Assembly (NCBI GenBank): GCA_019279435.1
Contig: JAAALK010000289.1
Span: forward strand, 30,434,603 to 30,498,602
Direction of reading: 5' to 3'
Source: Zizania palustris
Lineage: Eukaryota > Streptophyta > Magnoliopsida > Poales > Poaceae
Length of the DNA: 64,000 nucleotides
The translations under genes were made by a program, and so were the position numbers. The notes under the pieces are model-generated. The model searched no databases, was not told where the DNA came from, and saw only the letters and a list, made by a program, of their open reading frames with translations. Positions 12,223 through 24,300 of this stretch are shown here, piece after piece. Position 1 is the stretch's first letter. Each line of letters opens with the position of its first letter.

Positions 12223-13414
12223 GGGGGAGCAGTTTTAGATGGATGTGCATTTGCTAGTTGTGTTGAAATTGCATTTACATCTTTTGCACTTATATGCCTA
12301 TCTATAATTCATGAAATCGTGTCAGCTCAGCTCTCTTTAATTTACCTGAAACATTCATGTGCATGATGCTTTCTTTTCAAAATCAAATCGTGCTCACTGC
12401 TTAGTCTTGAATCTAGCATGTTTAGGTAGGACTGCTTTAGCTATCTTTTATCTGCTTGATAGCAAGACACTGTTCATTGGATGCTAAAAATTGCAAATTG
12501 AAAAATTGTTCTACTTTTTCATGGATATTCATAAAGTGCCAAACAATTGGTTCACTTAGTTATAATCAAAAATTCCATGATTTGCATGCTTTAAAATAAA
12601 AAGATCCAGGTGGGTTTGTTTGTCGCACTACCCTATTCTAGACTGCTTACCATTGCACATTGGTCTGAACTGGAATAGTGTAGTGTTTGCCAAAATCATT
12701 GCCTTAAGCTTCTTATGGTTTTCATGCCTAGGCTTGGACTGATTGGAAAGTATAAGGTGAACAAACAAATAACCCCTGGCACTAAGAAAAGAACAACAAA
12801 TATTCATTGCTTATCAAGTTTGCTTTTCATGCTCCATTTGAACTGGACTTGTCTGTCTAGAATAGAAATTGACTTGCTTTGCGCAGTCCTTGCTTTTACT
12901 TATCTAGTTTCCTTGACTAAGTGGTGATGCTTTTATTTTAAAACTGATCAAATCACATGCTTCATCATGCTTTTAGAGAATGTTAATTTGAGCTGAGCCC
13001 ATGATCAATGGTGTTATTTTTGGCATATTTTTGCTTCATACGTCTTTGCAATTCTGCTCATTTCGAAGCTTTGCATCTTTTACTTGCTCCTTGATGCTTG
13101 CATTGCCAAAGGGGGAGAAATTCCTCAAGGGGGAGTCACTTGCTTCGTTCTCTGCCGCAAGGGGTATAATTTCCAAAGAGGGAGAAATCATGACATAAAG
13201 GCTCTTTGTTTGCCAAAGGGGGATAATTTAACTCAGGGGGAGTTTTTATTGCCAAAGGGGTTTTTTACTCTTTTGAGAAAGGGGGAGGAAAATTCTTTTG
13301 TCAAGTGACATGATTTGGCTCTTTTCTGAGTTTTTATGGTCACTTGTGTGCTGAACATTTTTAAATTTTCTTGAACCTGGATTTGGTTGTCAATGCACTC
13401 ATCAAGGGGGAGAT
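12223..13414 (+). other. Non-coding region between pol and the 3' LTR, with repeated polypurine tracts
   Basis: No env-like or other coding sequence is recognised. From about 13,105 to 13,414 there are seven or more separate tracts of the form AAAGGGGGAGA, AAGGGGGAGTC or CAGGGGGAG. The last (AAGGGGGAGAT, ending at 13,414) abuts the LTR and is the functional-position polypurine tract. Long 3' non-coding regions with repeated purine tracts are known in SIRE-type elements. Confidence 0.75.
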
Positions 13415-13839
13415 TGAGAAACCAAGGGTTGGTTTCAGTGTTTGTGATGAGTGATTGACAGGCTTTTTACCCTCTGTTTGGAGGCTGTACCTCCGGAGGG
13501 GTTTCGGAGGTTGTACCTCCGAAGTGTGTTCGGAGGTGGTCTCACCGAAGGGTGTTCGGTGGATGGTTGCTGCAGCTGTGCAGCGGAGTGTGCTTGTCGG
13601 AGGGGTCCGACAGTACACGATTACTGGGTTCGTACCGAAGGGTTCGGTACTTTGGGTGGTACACCGGAGTGTGTTGTGTACCGGAGGTTGCTAACCCGGA
13701 GAGGTCTCCGGAGTACTGGATACACTTGTCTGTTTGTCTATGGTGCGCAGGGGCTTCGGAGGCGACGGACGAACGTAGCAGGTGAACCTGGGTCAAGCGG
13801 GAGGCTTGATGCCAGGGGAGCGGGGAGCTCCGTCACGGT
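13415..13839 (+). repeat. Truncated 3' LTR of the SIRE/Maximus-like Copia
   Basis: Nearly identical to 4,512-4,961 except for a 38-bp deletion near the start and scattered substitutions. Similarity stops abruptly after GCTCCGTCACGGT; the following sequence belongs to another transposon. Confidence 0.9.
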
Positions 13840-14655
13840 CGACCTCTCTGGCTATTCGCTTCCCCTTTCTGTCTACAACATTGTTAGGACCCTCTCCTGA
13901 TATTATAAGAAACCATGATAAGAACATAAACAAAAGATGTGCATGTTTAGTAATGTCAGTTCTCTATTTATACCACTATCATCGTTGTCCTCCACTTTGA
14001 CAGGCCAACCTTTGTGGAGACATATCCTACCGCCGCCCGCACAACTCACAACCTCAACCTCAGTGGTGAACTCATCTCTTGTTATTATTTGGAGGGTATC
14101 GCCAGCACGAATATTATTGATTTCACAAAATTTTTTTGATAAATACTACAACAATAAGGTAATGTCGCTTTAGTTTGTTAACACAAGAACATAAGTTGGT
14201 ACATATAGATCTCTTGGAATGTTTGGCATATCCCTAATTCACAAATTCAATAAGCAATTTTTTGGATAAATAAATGTATAAACTGATATTTAATAGTAAG
14301 CATGAACAAACTTACAAGAATGAGAATACAACCGATCCAAAGCGCGGAGGTGTGAAGGGCATCGGAGCAGTGAGAAGCACGACGAAGGCAACAACAGCGA
14401 CGAGAGTCTAGGGTTAAGACATGCACGAAATAAAAGCGAGACGATTCACTTCGGTGCTCCGCCTATTTATAAGTAGGAGTCATCAGTGACGGGTGGAAAT
14501 ATAACTCATCACTATAGTGGAGCTCTTTAGCGACGGGTGATGCCCCTTCTTTAGTGACGCATTTGAAACAATCTGTCACTAAAAGTGTATTACTGGCGCG
14601 CGTCTTTTACCCGTCACTAAAGTTGCGTCACTAAAGACGGTTTTCCATGGTAGTG
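13840..14655 (-). mobile_element. Terminal fragment of a second CACTA element (minus orientation)
   Basis: Read on the minus strand it begins CACTACCATGGAAAACC at 14,655 and carries subterminal GTCACTAAAG and CGTCACTA motifs (14,480-14,650), so it is the end of a CACTA element from a different family than the one at 980. A minus-strand TATAAATA lies at 14,464-14,471, which suggests the promoter end. No transposase coding is recognised. The other side is fused to the truncated Copia LTR at 13,839/13,840. Confidence 0.72.
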
Positions 14656-15554
14656 AACCACCCCACTAAATACTACACTAACTAAATCAGCTAAACTTGA
14701 TTCACTCTCAAGTAAGCCAATACACTCACTAAATAATACATTAACAACAATATTAATTCTAACATAGCTCAGGGTTTGGTGTACCAGTCGATGGAACTAC
14801 CTGCAAGAAGATAATGCAATCTAGGTCAGGAGTACTGATACATCTTCAGATCCTGTCCGTTGTTTGTTTCCCCCTGTTGCTGCATGCTAGCTAGTAGATG
14901 TGGAATGCAGGGTGCCAAACAGTATCCTCGTGGATCAACAATGCTATCCACGGTTGCTCCTGTGACAATGGCATCTTGTCCCATCCATGTCTTGCTTGCT
15001 AGAGACCTGAGGCCTCTCAATACGGCAGCTACAGAGAGGTGGCAAGGAGGCAGGGACGACAAGTCCTCAGAGTTGGCATCAACCGCATGACATGATTTAG
15101 GGACACACAAGGAGTGATATAGTGAGCTAATGATGAGGAGATGATTATGTGTGTGGTTTTTTTTGTTCAGGTAAATTTGGTGCTATAAGCTACCATGGCT
15201 GTTGCCTTGCTGGGGGTAACGGTTTTGGTGACCGGTGTTAGCATTGCTGTACAAATCACTTAAAAAATTTATGTAGTTTTTTTTATCAAGGTGTAGAATA
15301 CGTTGGCACCACCAGCGGCAACGGCGTCCCCTGCCGCATCGTCACCGCCGTCTGATATGAATGCCATGTCGTCGTTGCTTGCTTTGGTGCCTGTGTCCCC
15401 TCGCCGTCGTGGCCGGCGGTGTCGTACCCTACTCCCGTGCCGGCCACATCGATCATGCCTCTAGATGCCCTTGCGCTGGCTTGGTGGCCTTGCTCCTAGT
15501 CCTTCTGTGTTGATGCCTCTTGCTCCCATGTCAGGTGGAGGGGAGCTGGGAGTA
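14656..15554. other. Intergenic, no gene recognised
   Basis: A minus-strand open frame (15,110-14,826, 94 codons) has balanced composition but matches no family I recognise and lacks supporting context. A GC-rich patch at 15,310-15,540 has no long frame. I see nothing else I can support. Confidence 0.4.
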
Positions 15555-15858
15555 TTCCGAGTTTGTGATCATTACATTATCTGATTAAATGTGAACTAAT
15601 TATAAAAATAATTGTAAGATTGGAGGATTATTCGCGAGACAAATTTATTAAGCCTAATTAATCCATGATTAACAAATATTTATTGTAGCATCACATTGTC
15701 AAATCATGGCATAATTAGGCTCATTAGATTCACCTTGTGAATAATCCATCGATTATGAATAAATTTTATAAATAATCTACATTTAATACTTCAAAATATC
15801 ATCCAAACATCCGATGTGATAGAATTAAATGTTTATACTAAAGAACCAAATGACAGCT
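15555..15858. mobile_element. Foldback MITE
   Basis: The element folds on itself. The arm around GGATTATTCGCG...AGCCTAATTAATCCATGATTA (about 15,623-15,670) pairs with the arm ending GAATAATCC (about 15,698-15,747), and the similarity continues outward through AT-rich sequence. The AGCCTAATTA...TAGCATCACATTGTCAAATCATGG core is a motif I associate with abundant grass MITEs. The right end AAGAACCAAATGACAGC looks terminal; the left end is degraded, so boundaries are approximate and the superfamily is left open. Confidence 0.65.
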
Positions 15859-16261
15859 TAATTGCGACTGTTTTTAGGTTATGTACAGACTTGTAGGATG
15901 AAATCTAAAGAGATTTTTCGGAATTTTTATAACAAGATGAAATTAGAATTAATTCACGTAAGAATTTATAACTATAGGAGAGAATTAAGTAAAAAAAATA
16001 TTTGTAATAAGGCCTGTAGTCTGTAGACAATCTTCGGTCTTGCTATGTACAGATTATCAATCTTGTTGATCAGTACCTACGCCAGTTAGAACTCCATTTT
16101 CATGTGACCTGCTTCGGACTGACCGGTGTTGATTCAACAATTCGCAAGTCGTTAGCAAAATTTCATATCTAAGATAATATGTAAGATTAAGCAGACATTA
16201 TCAACCAGTTTTACTGACCATGGAAGCTAAGGTAGGTGCTGAAACCCCATTCCTTGCACTG

Positions 16262-16715
16262 CTCACAATATGCTTAACTATCTTGTCTCATCTCGTATTT
16301 GGACATTTATGCATATATGACACAACTTTATAAGTAGAGAGTACTTTCATATTCTAAAAGACTGATTCAATGAAAGATGTCTATTCCCTCTTATAAGATT
16401 CTCATAACTCTTTTACGTAGGCGAGGTGAGACTAAATTTGCTAGTAACGTCCATGCCTGAGGATCCTAACACTCCACCCCCTAGGTAGGCGTGACAATTG
16501 TTAGTATTGATATCAATTGTTAGTGTCTCACGTCTTAGCTATCCGGTCTCGCCTCATATTTGGATATTCATGTGTATACGACACAACTTTATAAGCGGAA
16601 CCCTTCTCACATCCTAACAAACTTGTTTAAAGGAAGATGACTACTATCTCTTATAAGCTACTCGTAGCCCTTTATGTGACTGAGATGAGAAAAGTTATTG
16701 GCAAGCATCCTAACA
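16262..16715 (-). mobile_element. Old TRIM (miniature LTR retrotransposon)
   Basis: Two diverged LTRs (16,262-16,471 and 16,518-16,715) flank a 46-bp interior. Both are recognisably the same family as the array at 22,517 (shared GACACAACTTTATAAG, CCTAACA ends and the CCCCCTAGGTAGGCG interior). The interior carries a decayed primer-binding site in reverse (TGATATCAAT), so it reads on the minus strand. A perfect 5-bp TSD, CACTG, flanks it (16,257-16,261 and 16,716-16,720). It encodes nothing, as expected for a TRIM. Its heavy divergence makes it much older than the intron-1 array. Confidence 0.8.
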
Positions 16716-16720
16716 CACTG

Positions 16721-17289
16721 AGATGTACACCAACTATATTATTAGGATAGGATTTCTGATGATCATTAGTTAAGTTACATGAACAACAAAATTATTTAGG
16801 CGCAAATCACCTGCAAGTTTGTGTGGGCTGTTCCGACCTGAAAATCTTGCTGTGCATTTGTAGCCTGCGATAGAGCAAAGTCCAACTGATTCAGGGTGCA
16901 CTGGCTCTCCATGTTGTTTGGAAAACATCTCCTTGCTCTCTAAATGGAAAAGCTGAATTGGAACTCTCCAGTGAGAAAATTGGGCTTGCTCAAGGGCCAC
17001 ATGCTTGGTACATCTGAATTGTATATGGAGAATGTGAGTAATAAATCACTCAACACATCACAAAGCCATGGTAAGCAGGAGATAATTCAAGCTCACATCT
17101 TTGTGCAGGAGCGAGGGCAGGTTACTGAAATCAACTGGATTCACGGCTTAACTTCATGGACAGGAACTGAAGCAAAAAAAAAAAAAGTGAAATTGGTCAG
17201 AATTTGGAGCGTTGCGTTCCCTGGCATGAAGCAATTTGAGCAGGCTTGCTCTTACCTCAACTTGATGTTAAGTGATTGCACGTAGTTTA
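16721..17289. other. Upstream region, no recognised gene
   Basis: There is one plus-strand frame (16,944-17,285, 113 codons) with no similarity I recognise and a poly-A run inside it. It is treated as non-coding promoter-distal DNA. The rest shows nothing I can name. Confidence 0.35.
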
Positions 17290-17521
17290 GGTTGTGTTTC
17301 GTTCCGTGGACAAAGAGGAACAAGATGAAATAATTCATGAATATAGAGTGATACAATTGTTTTATTTGAGGGATGAAATAGAATAGAGTATAACCAAACG
17401 ATCCTCAAACATAATATTCCTTGTAAATGTTGAATCATGTGATACTAATTTTTTTCGTCGAACGAAATAATTCTGGACCATCCAATTTCATTCCTCCACA
17501 TTCATCGAACCAAACACTACC
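17290..17521. mobile_element. Tourist-like (PIF/Harbinger) MITE
   Basis: 232 bp with terminal inverted repeats GGTTGTGTTTCGTTCC (left) and GGTAGTGTTTGGTTCG (right, reverse complement). It is flanked by the 3-bp TSD TTA (17,287-17,289 and 17,522-17,524). A 3-bp TWA target and G-rich termini fit Tourist/PIF-Harbinger. There is no coding capacity. Confidence 0.75.
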
Positions 17522-17524
17522 TTA

Positions 17525-18109
17525 TAATCTCATCAAGCATCCATGATTCCATTCTATTGAATTGAAACCATGAACAATTAAAGGTAATTCAATTTGGTAC
17601 AATTCAACTCTATATGAATATATGAAATTTGCACAATACAAGTTAAATAGATAATTAACCTCTGCATTCTTGCATATACTTGTATTAATTTCACACAACC
17701 CCTTTACAAAAATAAAATTAGAATGGCACACATATCTCATTTCCACGTCAAATACATAGACACCAAAGGGTCAACACAAAAGACTACTTTGATAGCCTAT
17801 AAATCTCAATCCATTTCATATTGGTAGACCAAAATTTAGTTCAAAATTTTGATCCAATCATATATAATGATGAGTACACGGTTGCTGCTTTAGTTTACAA
17901 TAATTTATTTTATTTTCATAAACTAAAATAAATATACTAGCTTATTATAATATAAAAACATATTATAATAATATAATAAACTAATCTAACAAACTTATTT
18001 CTATGAGCCAACTTAGTGTAATGTTAAAAAAAACCAGTCCCCAAGGCCAAGACTTCGTTCCCCAAAATTGAAAAAGGAAAAATTCTGAAAAAGGGAAGTC
18101 ACAGTAAGT
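17525..18109 (+). promoter_or_regulatory. Probable promoter region of the cyclin-T gene
   Basis: AT-rich DNA with long A/T palindromic stretches (17,890-18,000), ending about 100 bp before the GC-rich leader exon. No single TATA box stands out and the start site is inferred only from the change in composition. Core promoter assignment is tentative. Confidence 0.35.
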
Positions 18110-18374
18110 CTAGGGTTTGACAACCCTGGCTTTATCCCGCCCTGCTCGAGCCGCCGTCGTCGCCGCGAACCCTACCGAGTTCCGCCTTGCTCTCTTCCAG
18201 CCCTCGCGAGGAGGAGAAGGCGGCTACCAGAGTAAGCTTGGCGGGGCTTTGCTGCGCTGCGCCCGGAGGCCGCGGCGCCCCGGCGCCTCGGCGCCAACCG
18301 CCCCGCGTCTGCGGCGGTTGGCCTCGTCGTCCTGGGCGGCTGCGGCGGCGGAGAAACCCTAGCGGGAGACCGAG
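18110..18374 (+). other. CYCT1: Putative 5'UTR exon of the cyclin-T gene
   Basis: A GC-rich block with the AGGGTTT and AAACCCTA motifs common in plant leaders, ending at a plausible donor (CCGAG|GTTTGT, 18,374/18,375). There is no ATG-initiated frame that joins the cyclin coding sequence. The first coding exon (24,632) begins with untranslated sequence after its own acceptor, so a separate leader exon is needed, and this is the best candidate upstream. The transcript start is inferred, not seen. Confidence 0.55.
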
Positions 18375-21300
18375 GTTTGTCCGTTCGCTCGGATGGATTC
18401 CTGTTTTATTCTCCCCTATGCGTTCCCTGATTCTTGCGGTGCCGGAAGCGCAGTCTCGTCATGGGTCACTCGCGAAGCGGGAGGGATAAGATTGACGGGG
18501 AATCCAGTTTAGGAGATTGGAATTTCGAAACCCTAGATGCTGCGGTCGTGCCATTTTCGCTAGCCTGTATGATTCCACGTCTTTGAAACCCTAGTTGTTG
18601 CGATTGTGACTTATTCGCTTGGTGTATGGTCTTCATGTGAAATATGAGCAGGGTTTACCAAACCGCCGGCCAGCCGTTTACCGGTGGTGGCTAATTTAGC
18701 GGTAACCAGACTAGTTACAGGTCGGCGGTTAGCCCAGAAACTATAGGTACTTGGCTGGTATCTGCAGTTTCGTTAACCCTGGATATGGGGGTTCAAGTTG
18801 TGGTCTTGTGAGACATATTGGGTTCAAATTGTGGCTTTATGAAATATCATATGCTCAAGATCATTTTTTGGGCAAAGAGTAGGGGTGACTTGCAGATCTG
18901 CATGAACAGGGTTTGCTAAAGAACATCCAACCAGGCAATGGGGTTGCACAATAGACAGGTGGGGGTTTATCTGCAGTGCGTGTTGTCTCATCATATGTTG
19001 GTGCAGCATAGCCTGGTCCCAAGTCCAGGTACAAGGAGGAGGGTTGCGTTAGGCGTGGCGAGCCAGCTATAAAAAACTTAGCCACTCAAATGGAAATGAA
19101 ACCCAATAGAAAACCGTTGGGGCGTAACCCTCTTAGCGACGCGCCATATCGGAACCCGGGTATGGTGTTAAATGGGCAAGGGCCGGGCCGCCACCCCCTT
19201 GGTGGCGCGTCGTGTCGTGATCTGGATGCGGTGTCAAGTGAGCAAGGATCGGGTCGTCGCTTCCTTAGTGGCGCGCTACATCGGCGCCCGGGTGTAGTGA
19301 CAAATGTGCAAAGGTCTTCGCATCTGTCTCAACGGGTGCGAGGGGTAAGGAAGCTAGTTGAGCCGACTAGGATCCGTGTAGGTAGTTGGAACGTAGGGTC
19401 CCTTACAGGTAAGCTAAGAGAGTTAGTCGATGCAGCGAGCAGGAGGCGTGTTAATATCCTATGTGTCCAGGAGACAAAATGGAAGGGGCAAAAAGCGAAG
19501 GAGGTGGAGAACACTGGTTTCAAGCTTTGGTACTCAGGAACAGTGGCAAACAAAAATGGAGTAGGTATCCTGTTTGATAAGAACCTTAAGGATGGAGTGG
19601 TGGATGTCAAAAGGCAGGGAGATAGGATTATCTTAGTCAAACTAGTTTTGGGGGATGTGGTCTTGAACATAATAAGTGCATACGCCCCTCAGGTTGGTCT
19701 CAGTGAGAGCGAGAAGAGAAAGTTCTGGGAAGACTTAGATAGCATGGTCAGAGCAGTACCAACCAATGAAAAGCTTTTCATAGGAGGAGATCTCAATGGT
19801 CATGTAGGTTCAACAAAGGCAGGTTATGAGCTGACTCATGGAGGTTTCGGGTATGGTAGTAGGAATCAAGAAGGAGAGGATATTTTGGACTTCGCTGTAG
19901 CCTACAACCTAGTGATAGCCAATACTTTATTCAGAAAGAGAGATTCTCATTTGGTGACTTTTAGTAGTGGTCATCGTTCGAGCCAGATCGACTTCGTTCT
20001 CACTAGGAGAGAAGATAAACAAGCATGTTTGGATTGTAAGGTGATACCTGGAGAGAGTGTTGTGCCCCAACATAATCTTGTGGTGGCTGACTTTCGTTTT
20101 CGGATCCGTACCCATAGGGATAAACAAGCCAAAATTGTGAGGACGAAGTGGTGGAAACTCAAAGGGGAGACATCCGAAGTTTTTAAGGAAAGAGTTTCTG
20201 TGGAGGGCGCTTGGTCCGAAGAAGAAGATGCAAACAACATGTGGGTGAAGATGGCAACTTGTATTAGGAAGGTGGCGTCAGAAGTGTTTGGAGTGACCAA
20301 AAGGAGCAGAGGTGAACCTAAAGATACTTGGTGGTGGACCGAGGATGTTCAAAAGGCAATAAAGGAGAAGAAAGAATGTTACAGGAGCTTGTTCCATGAC
20401 AGGAGCGCGGTCAACATAGAGAGGTATAAGGTAGCAAAGAAGACTGCTAAGCGAGCTGTGAGTGAGGCAAAGGGTCGTGCCTATGATGATCTTTACCGAA
20501 GACTAAGTACAAAAGAAGGGGAGAATGATGTCTATAAGATGGCTAGGATTCGGGAAAGGAAGACAAGGGACCTCAACCAAGTTAAATGCATTAAAGATGA
20601 GATGGATCAACTCTTGGTGAAAGGACAAGACATCAAACGGAGGTGGCAGAGGTATTTTGACAATCTTTTCAATGGTGAGAATGAGACTATGGACACCCAA
20701 ATGGATGACTCCTTTGATGATTTAGATAGATGCTTTGTACACAGGATCCAAGAGTCAGAGGTCAAAGAAGCTTTAAAGAGGATGAAAGGGGGCAAGGCGA
20801 TGGGTCCGGATGGTATCCCAATAGAGGTGTGGAAATGCCTTGGGGATATTGCTATCGTTTGGCTAACCAAGTTGTTCAACCATATTTTTCGATCAAACAA
20901 GATGCCCGATGAGTGGAGGAGGAGTACATTAGTACCAATCTTCAAGAACAAGGGAGATATTCAAAGTTGTACCAACTATCGAGGGATTAAGCTCATGAGC
21001 CACACTATGAAGCTTTGGGAGAGAATTATTGAGCATCGCCTAAGAGGAATGACGCATATCACCATGAACCAATTTGGATTCATGCCTGGAAGGTCAACCA
21101 TGGAAGCAATTTTTTTAATAAGACAGGTCATGGAGCGGTATAAGGAGCAGAAGAAGGACTTGCACATGGTTTTTATCGACTTGGAAAAGGCCTATGATAA
21201 AATACCTAGGAATCTCATATGGTGGGCATTGGATAAGCATAAAGTCCCAACAAAGTATGTTACGCTCATTAAGGACATGTATGACAAGGTTGTGACTAGT

Positions 21301-24300
21301 GTCCGAACAACTGATGGTGATACAAATGTTTTCCCGATTAACATAGGACTACATCAAGGTTAAGCTTTGAGCCCTTATCTATTTGCCTTAGTGATAGATG
21401 AGGTCACGAGGGATATACAAGGAGATATCCCTTGGTGTATGCTTTTCGCTGACGATGTAGTTCTAGTAGATGAAAGCCGGGAAGGAGTAAATAGAAAGCT
21501 AGAGTTATGGCGTCAGACCCTAGAGTCAAAAGGATTTAGAATTAGCAGGACCAAAACAGAGTATATGAGATGTGACTTTGGTACTACAATTAGTGAGGAT
21601 GGAGATGTAAGCTTGGGAGGCCAAGTAGTACCAAAGGAGGACACCTTCTGTTATTTGGGATCGATGCTTCAGAGAGATGGTGATATTGATGAAGATGTTA
21701 GCCATAGGATCAAAGCGGGGTGGATGAAATGGCGTCAAGCATCGGGAGTCCTATGTGACAAGAGAGTGACACAGAAGTTGAAAGGCAAGTTCTACAGGAC
21801 GGCGATTAGGCCTGCTATGTTATATGGGGCTGAGTGTTGGCCTACTAAGAGGCGGCATATCCAACAACTATGTGTCACAGAGATGCGTATGTTGCGTTGG
21901 ATATGTGGGCACAAGATTGGACCGAGTGAGAAACGATGACATACGCGATTGGCTAGGAGTAGCGCCAATTGAAGAAAAGCTTATGCAACACCGGTTGAGA
22001 TGGTTTGGGCATGTCCAACGGAGACCCCCAGAGGCACCGGTGCACAGAGGTATCATAAGACGGGTCAATAATGTGAAGAGAGGTAGAGGGCGACCAAACT
22101 TGACATGGGAGGAGGCAATTAAAAGGGACTTGAAGGAATGGAATATCCCAAAGGAGTTGTGTTTGGATAGAAGTGCTTGGAAAGAAGCTATCCACGTGCC
22201 TAAACCGTGATTTGGCCTTTTCCCTTTTAGTGCTCTTAAAAGCTTTTCCCCTCCCCTTTCTCTCTCTCTTTTTGGTGACTTCTTGTTGGGTTTCAACTCT
22301 AGCCTACCCCAACTTGCTTGGGACTAAAAGGCTTTGTTGATGTTGATGTTGATGCGTATGCTGATCAAAGATTGTTTCACAAGCTCAATTCTGGGTCATG
22401 GTTTTGCAAGATCTTTGAATTCCAATTTGTGTAAGTAGAGTTCATGTAAACTATAAAGAAATTAGCTCGATGGGCAATTTGTAGTCATTGTTTCAGGCAT
22501 CTTGTGGGTAACGAGTTGTTAGTGTCCTAGGTCTTCCAGCTCCCACACAACACCGGCACATACCGGTCTCGCCCCACGTTCAGGCGTTTATGCGCATCCG
22601 ACGCACCCTTACAAGTGGAGAACCCTCCATTCCAAAAGACCGGCCTGAGGGAGGATGGCTACTCTCCCCTATAAGGGGCTCATAGCCCCTTGCGTGGGTA
22701 AGGTGAGATTAAAGGTTGTTGGCAACATAACTCATCGGTTCGCCCAACCCAAATGGCCTAGTAATCTAACATCCCATCCACCTAGGAAGCCCCCTAGGTA
22801 GGCATGGCGATGCTGACTCTGATACCAATTGTTAGCGTCCCAGGCCTTTCAGCTCCCACGCAACACTGGCCCATACCGGCCTCGCCCCACGTTCAGGCGT
22901 TTATGCGCATCCGCCGCACCCTTACAAGTGGAGAGCCCTCTCCATTCCAAAAGACCGGCCTGAGGGAGGATGGCTACTCTCCCCTATAAGGGGCTCATAG
23001 CCCCCTTGCGTGGGTGAGGTGAGACTAAAGGTTGTTGGCAACACAACTCATTGGTTCACCCAGCCCAAATGGGCTAGTAACCTAACATCCCATCCCCCTA
23101 GGAAGCCCCCTAGGTAAGCATGGCGATGCTGACTCTGATACTAATTGTTAGTGTCCCAAGCCTTTTAGCTCCCATGCAACACCGGCCCATACCGGCCTCG
23201 CCCCACGTTCATGCGTTTATGCGCATCCGACGCACCCTTACAAGCGGAGAGCCCTCTCCATCTCAAAAGACCGGCCTGAGGGAGGATGACTACTCTCCCC
23301 TATAAGGGGCTCGTAGCCCCCTTGCGTGGGTGAGATGTGACTAAAGGTTGCTGGCAACGCGACTCACTGGTTCGCTCGGCCCAAATGGCTCAATAACCTA
23401 ACACGAGTATCCCTGAGGGCCTCAGCTTACAAACATATTTTAGATCAATAATCAATGTGTGCTGTCTTTCTCAATAATCAGCTGCCTGCCCTTGCTTGCA
23501 ATATTAGGATGAACACGTGCATGACAATCGGAAACTGATCCAAAGTAATTTATGCTTTATAATAAGGTTTTCATCTTAGCAAAGTAAATGGGTAATGATT
23601 AAGTTTTACTTGTCTAGTTCAATGCTTGCAGAAACTATAGACAACTTGTTGTCTAACATGTTTGGCCCCCTAGTATTATTTAGCATAAACTGTATTACTA
23701 TCCTGCTTTCTTGTTTGACATCATGTACTACTAGATATATTCTTGGCTTCTTGCCATTTGCTCAGGTTTAGGCCAGTGGCGCATAGGCGTTGGGCGCCAC
23801 CCCGACGCCACGACTTGCGTTGAGGCGGCAAGCTAGGCGGCCCAGGTGCCTAGGCAGTCAACCGCGGCACTGGGCGGTTGACCGTGGCGCCTGGGTGGCG
23901 CAGCGCGATGGCACCTGGGCGGATGGCATCCCAGAAATGCGGCTCGGCGGTGTGGGATGCGGCGTCTGGTGGAGGCGCGCTGTGCGTGGCCAGATCTAGA
24001 CTAGTGGAGGCATGTTGTCGCACGAAGGTGGCTGCTAGCCGGTGGGTGGAGGCGGAAGGGGAGCACTGACGCGTGAGAGAAGGCCAGGGCAGGCACGATT
24101 GGAGGGGAAGAGAGGGGAGGGGAACACCTGGACTCAGAGAAGAATGCCTGTTGCGGTGTCGCCTGAACTTTGGAGGAGAAGAAAAGGATTCCTGGGACTT
24201 CGGGAGAACGCGTGGGAACTAGTAATGACATTGGGAACTAGGAAGATGAAGGAACGATGCCTCGGAACCAGCAAAATGGAGCCTGGGAACCAACAAAATG

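Larger units (their letters stand above)
4512..13839 (+). mobile_element. Ty1/Copia retrotransposon, SIRE/Maximus-like, 3' LTR truncated
   Basis: The left LTR spans 4,512-6,554. The primer-binding site is at 6,557. Gag-pol occupies 6,619-12,222, a long non-coding stretch follows, and the right LTR starts at 13,415 after a purine tract and is cut off at 13,839. Gene order protease, integrase, RT, RNase H is that of Copia. The very long LTR, long gag with coiled coil and two Cys-rich knuckles, and extended region after pol fit the SIRE/Maximus lineage. It sits inside the CACTA transposase gene (candidate TSD ATATG at 4,507-4,511; the partner is lost with the LTR end). Several stops and shifts make it non-autonomous. 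Confidence 0.92.

Noticed and set aside
12223..13414. Env-like gene after Copia pol
   Set aside because: Some SIRE relatives have one, but no long frame or membrane-protein pattern is visible here.
14826..15110. 94-codon minus-strand frame as a host gene
   Set aside because: There is no recognised domain, no supporting splice structure and no neighbour context.
16944..17285. 113-codon plus-strand frame upstream of cyclin T
   Set aside because: No similarity is recognised, it contains a poly-A run and it lies between MITEs.
18850..22375. TSD for the RTE LINE (around TATGCTCAAGATCA and TATGCTGATCAAAGA)
   Set aside because: The similarity is too weak and can be aligned in more than one way.
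22504..23403. Three 316-bp repeats as a satellite array
   Set aside because: Each unit has LTR ends, a primer-binding site in a 58-bp interior and one flanking TSD, so it is a TRIM array.
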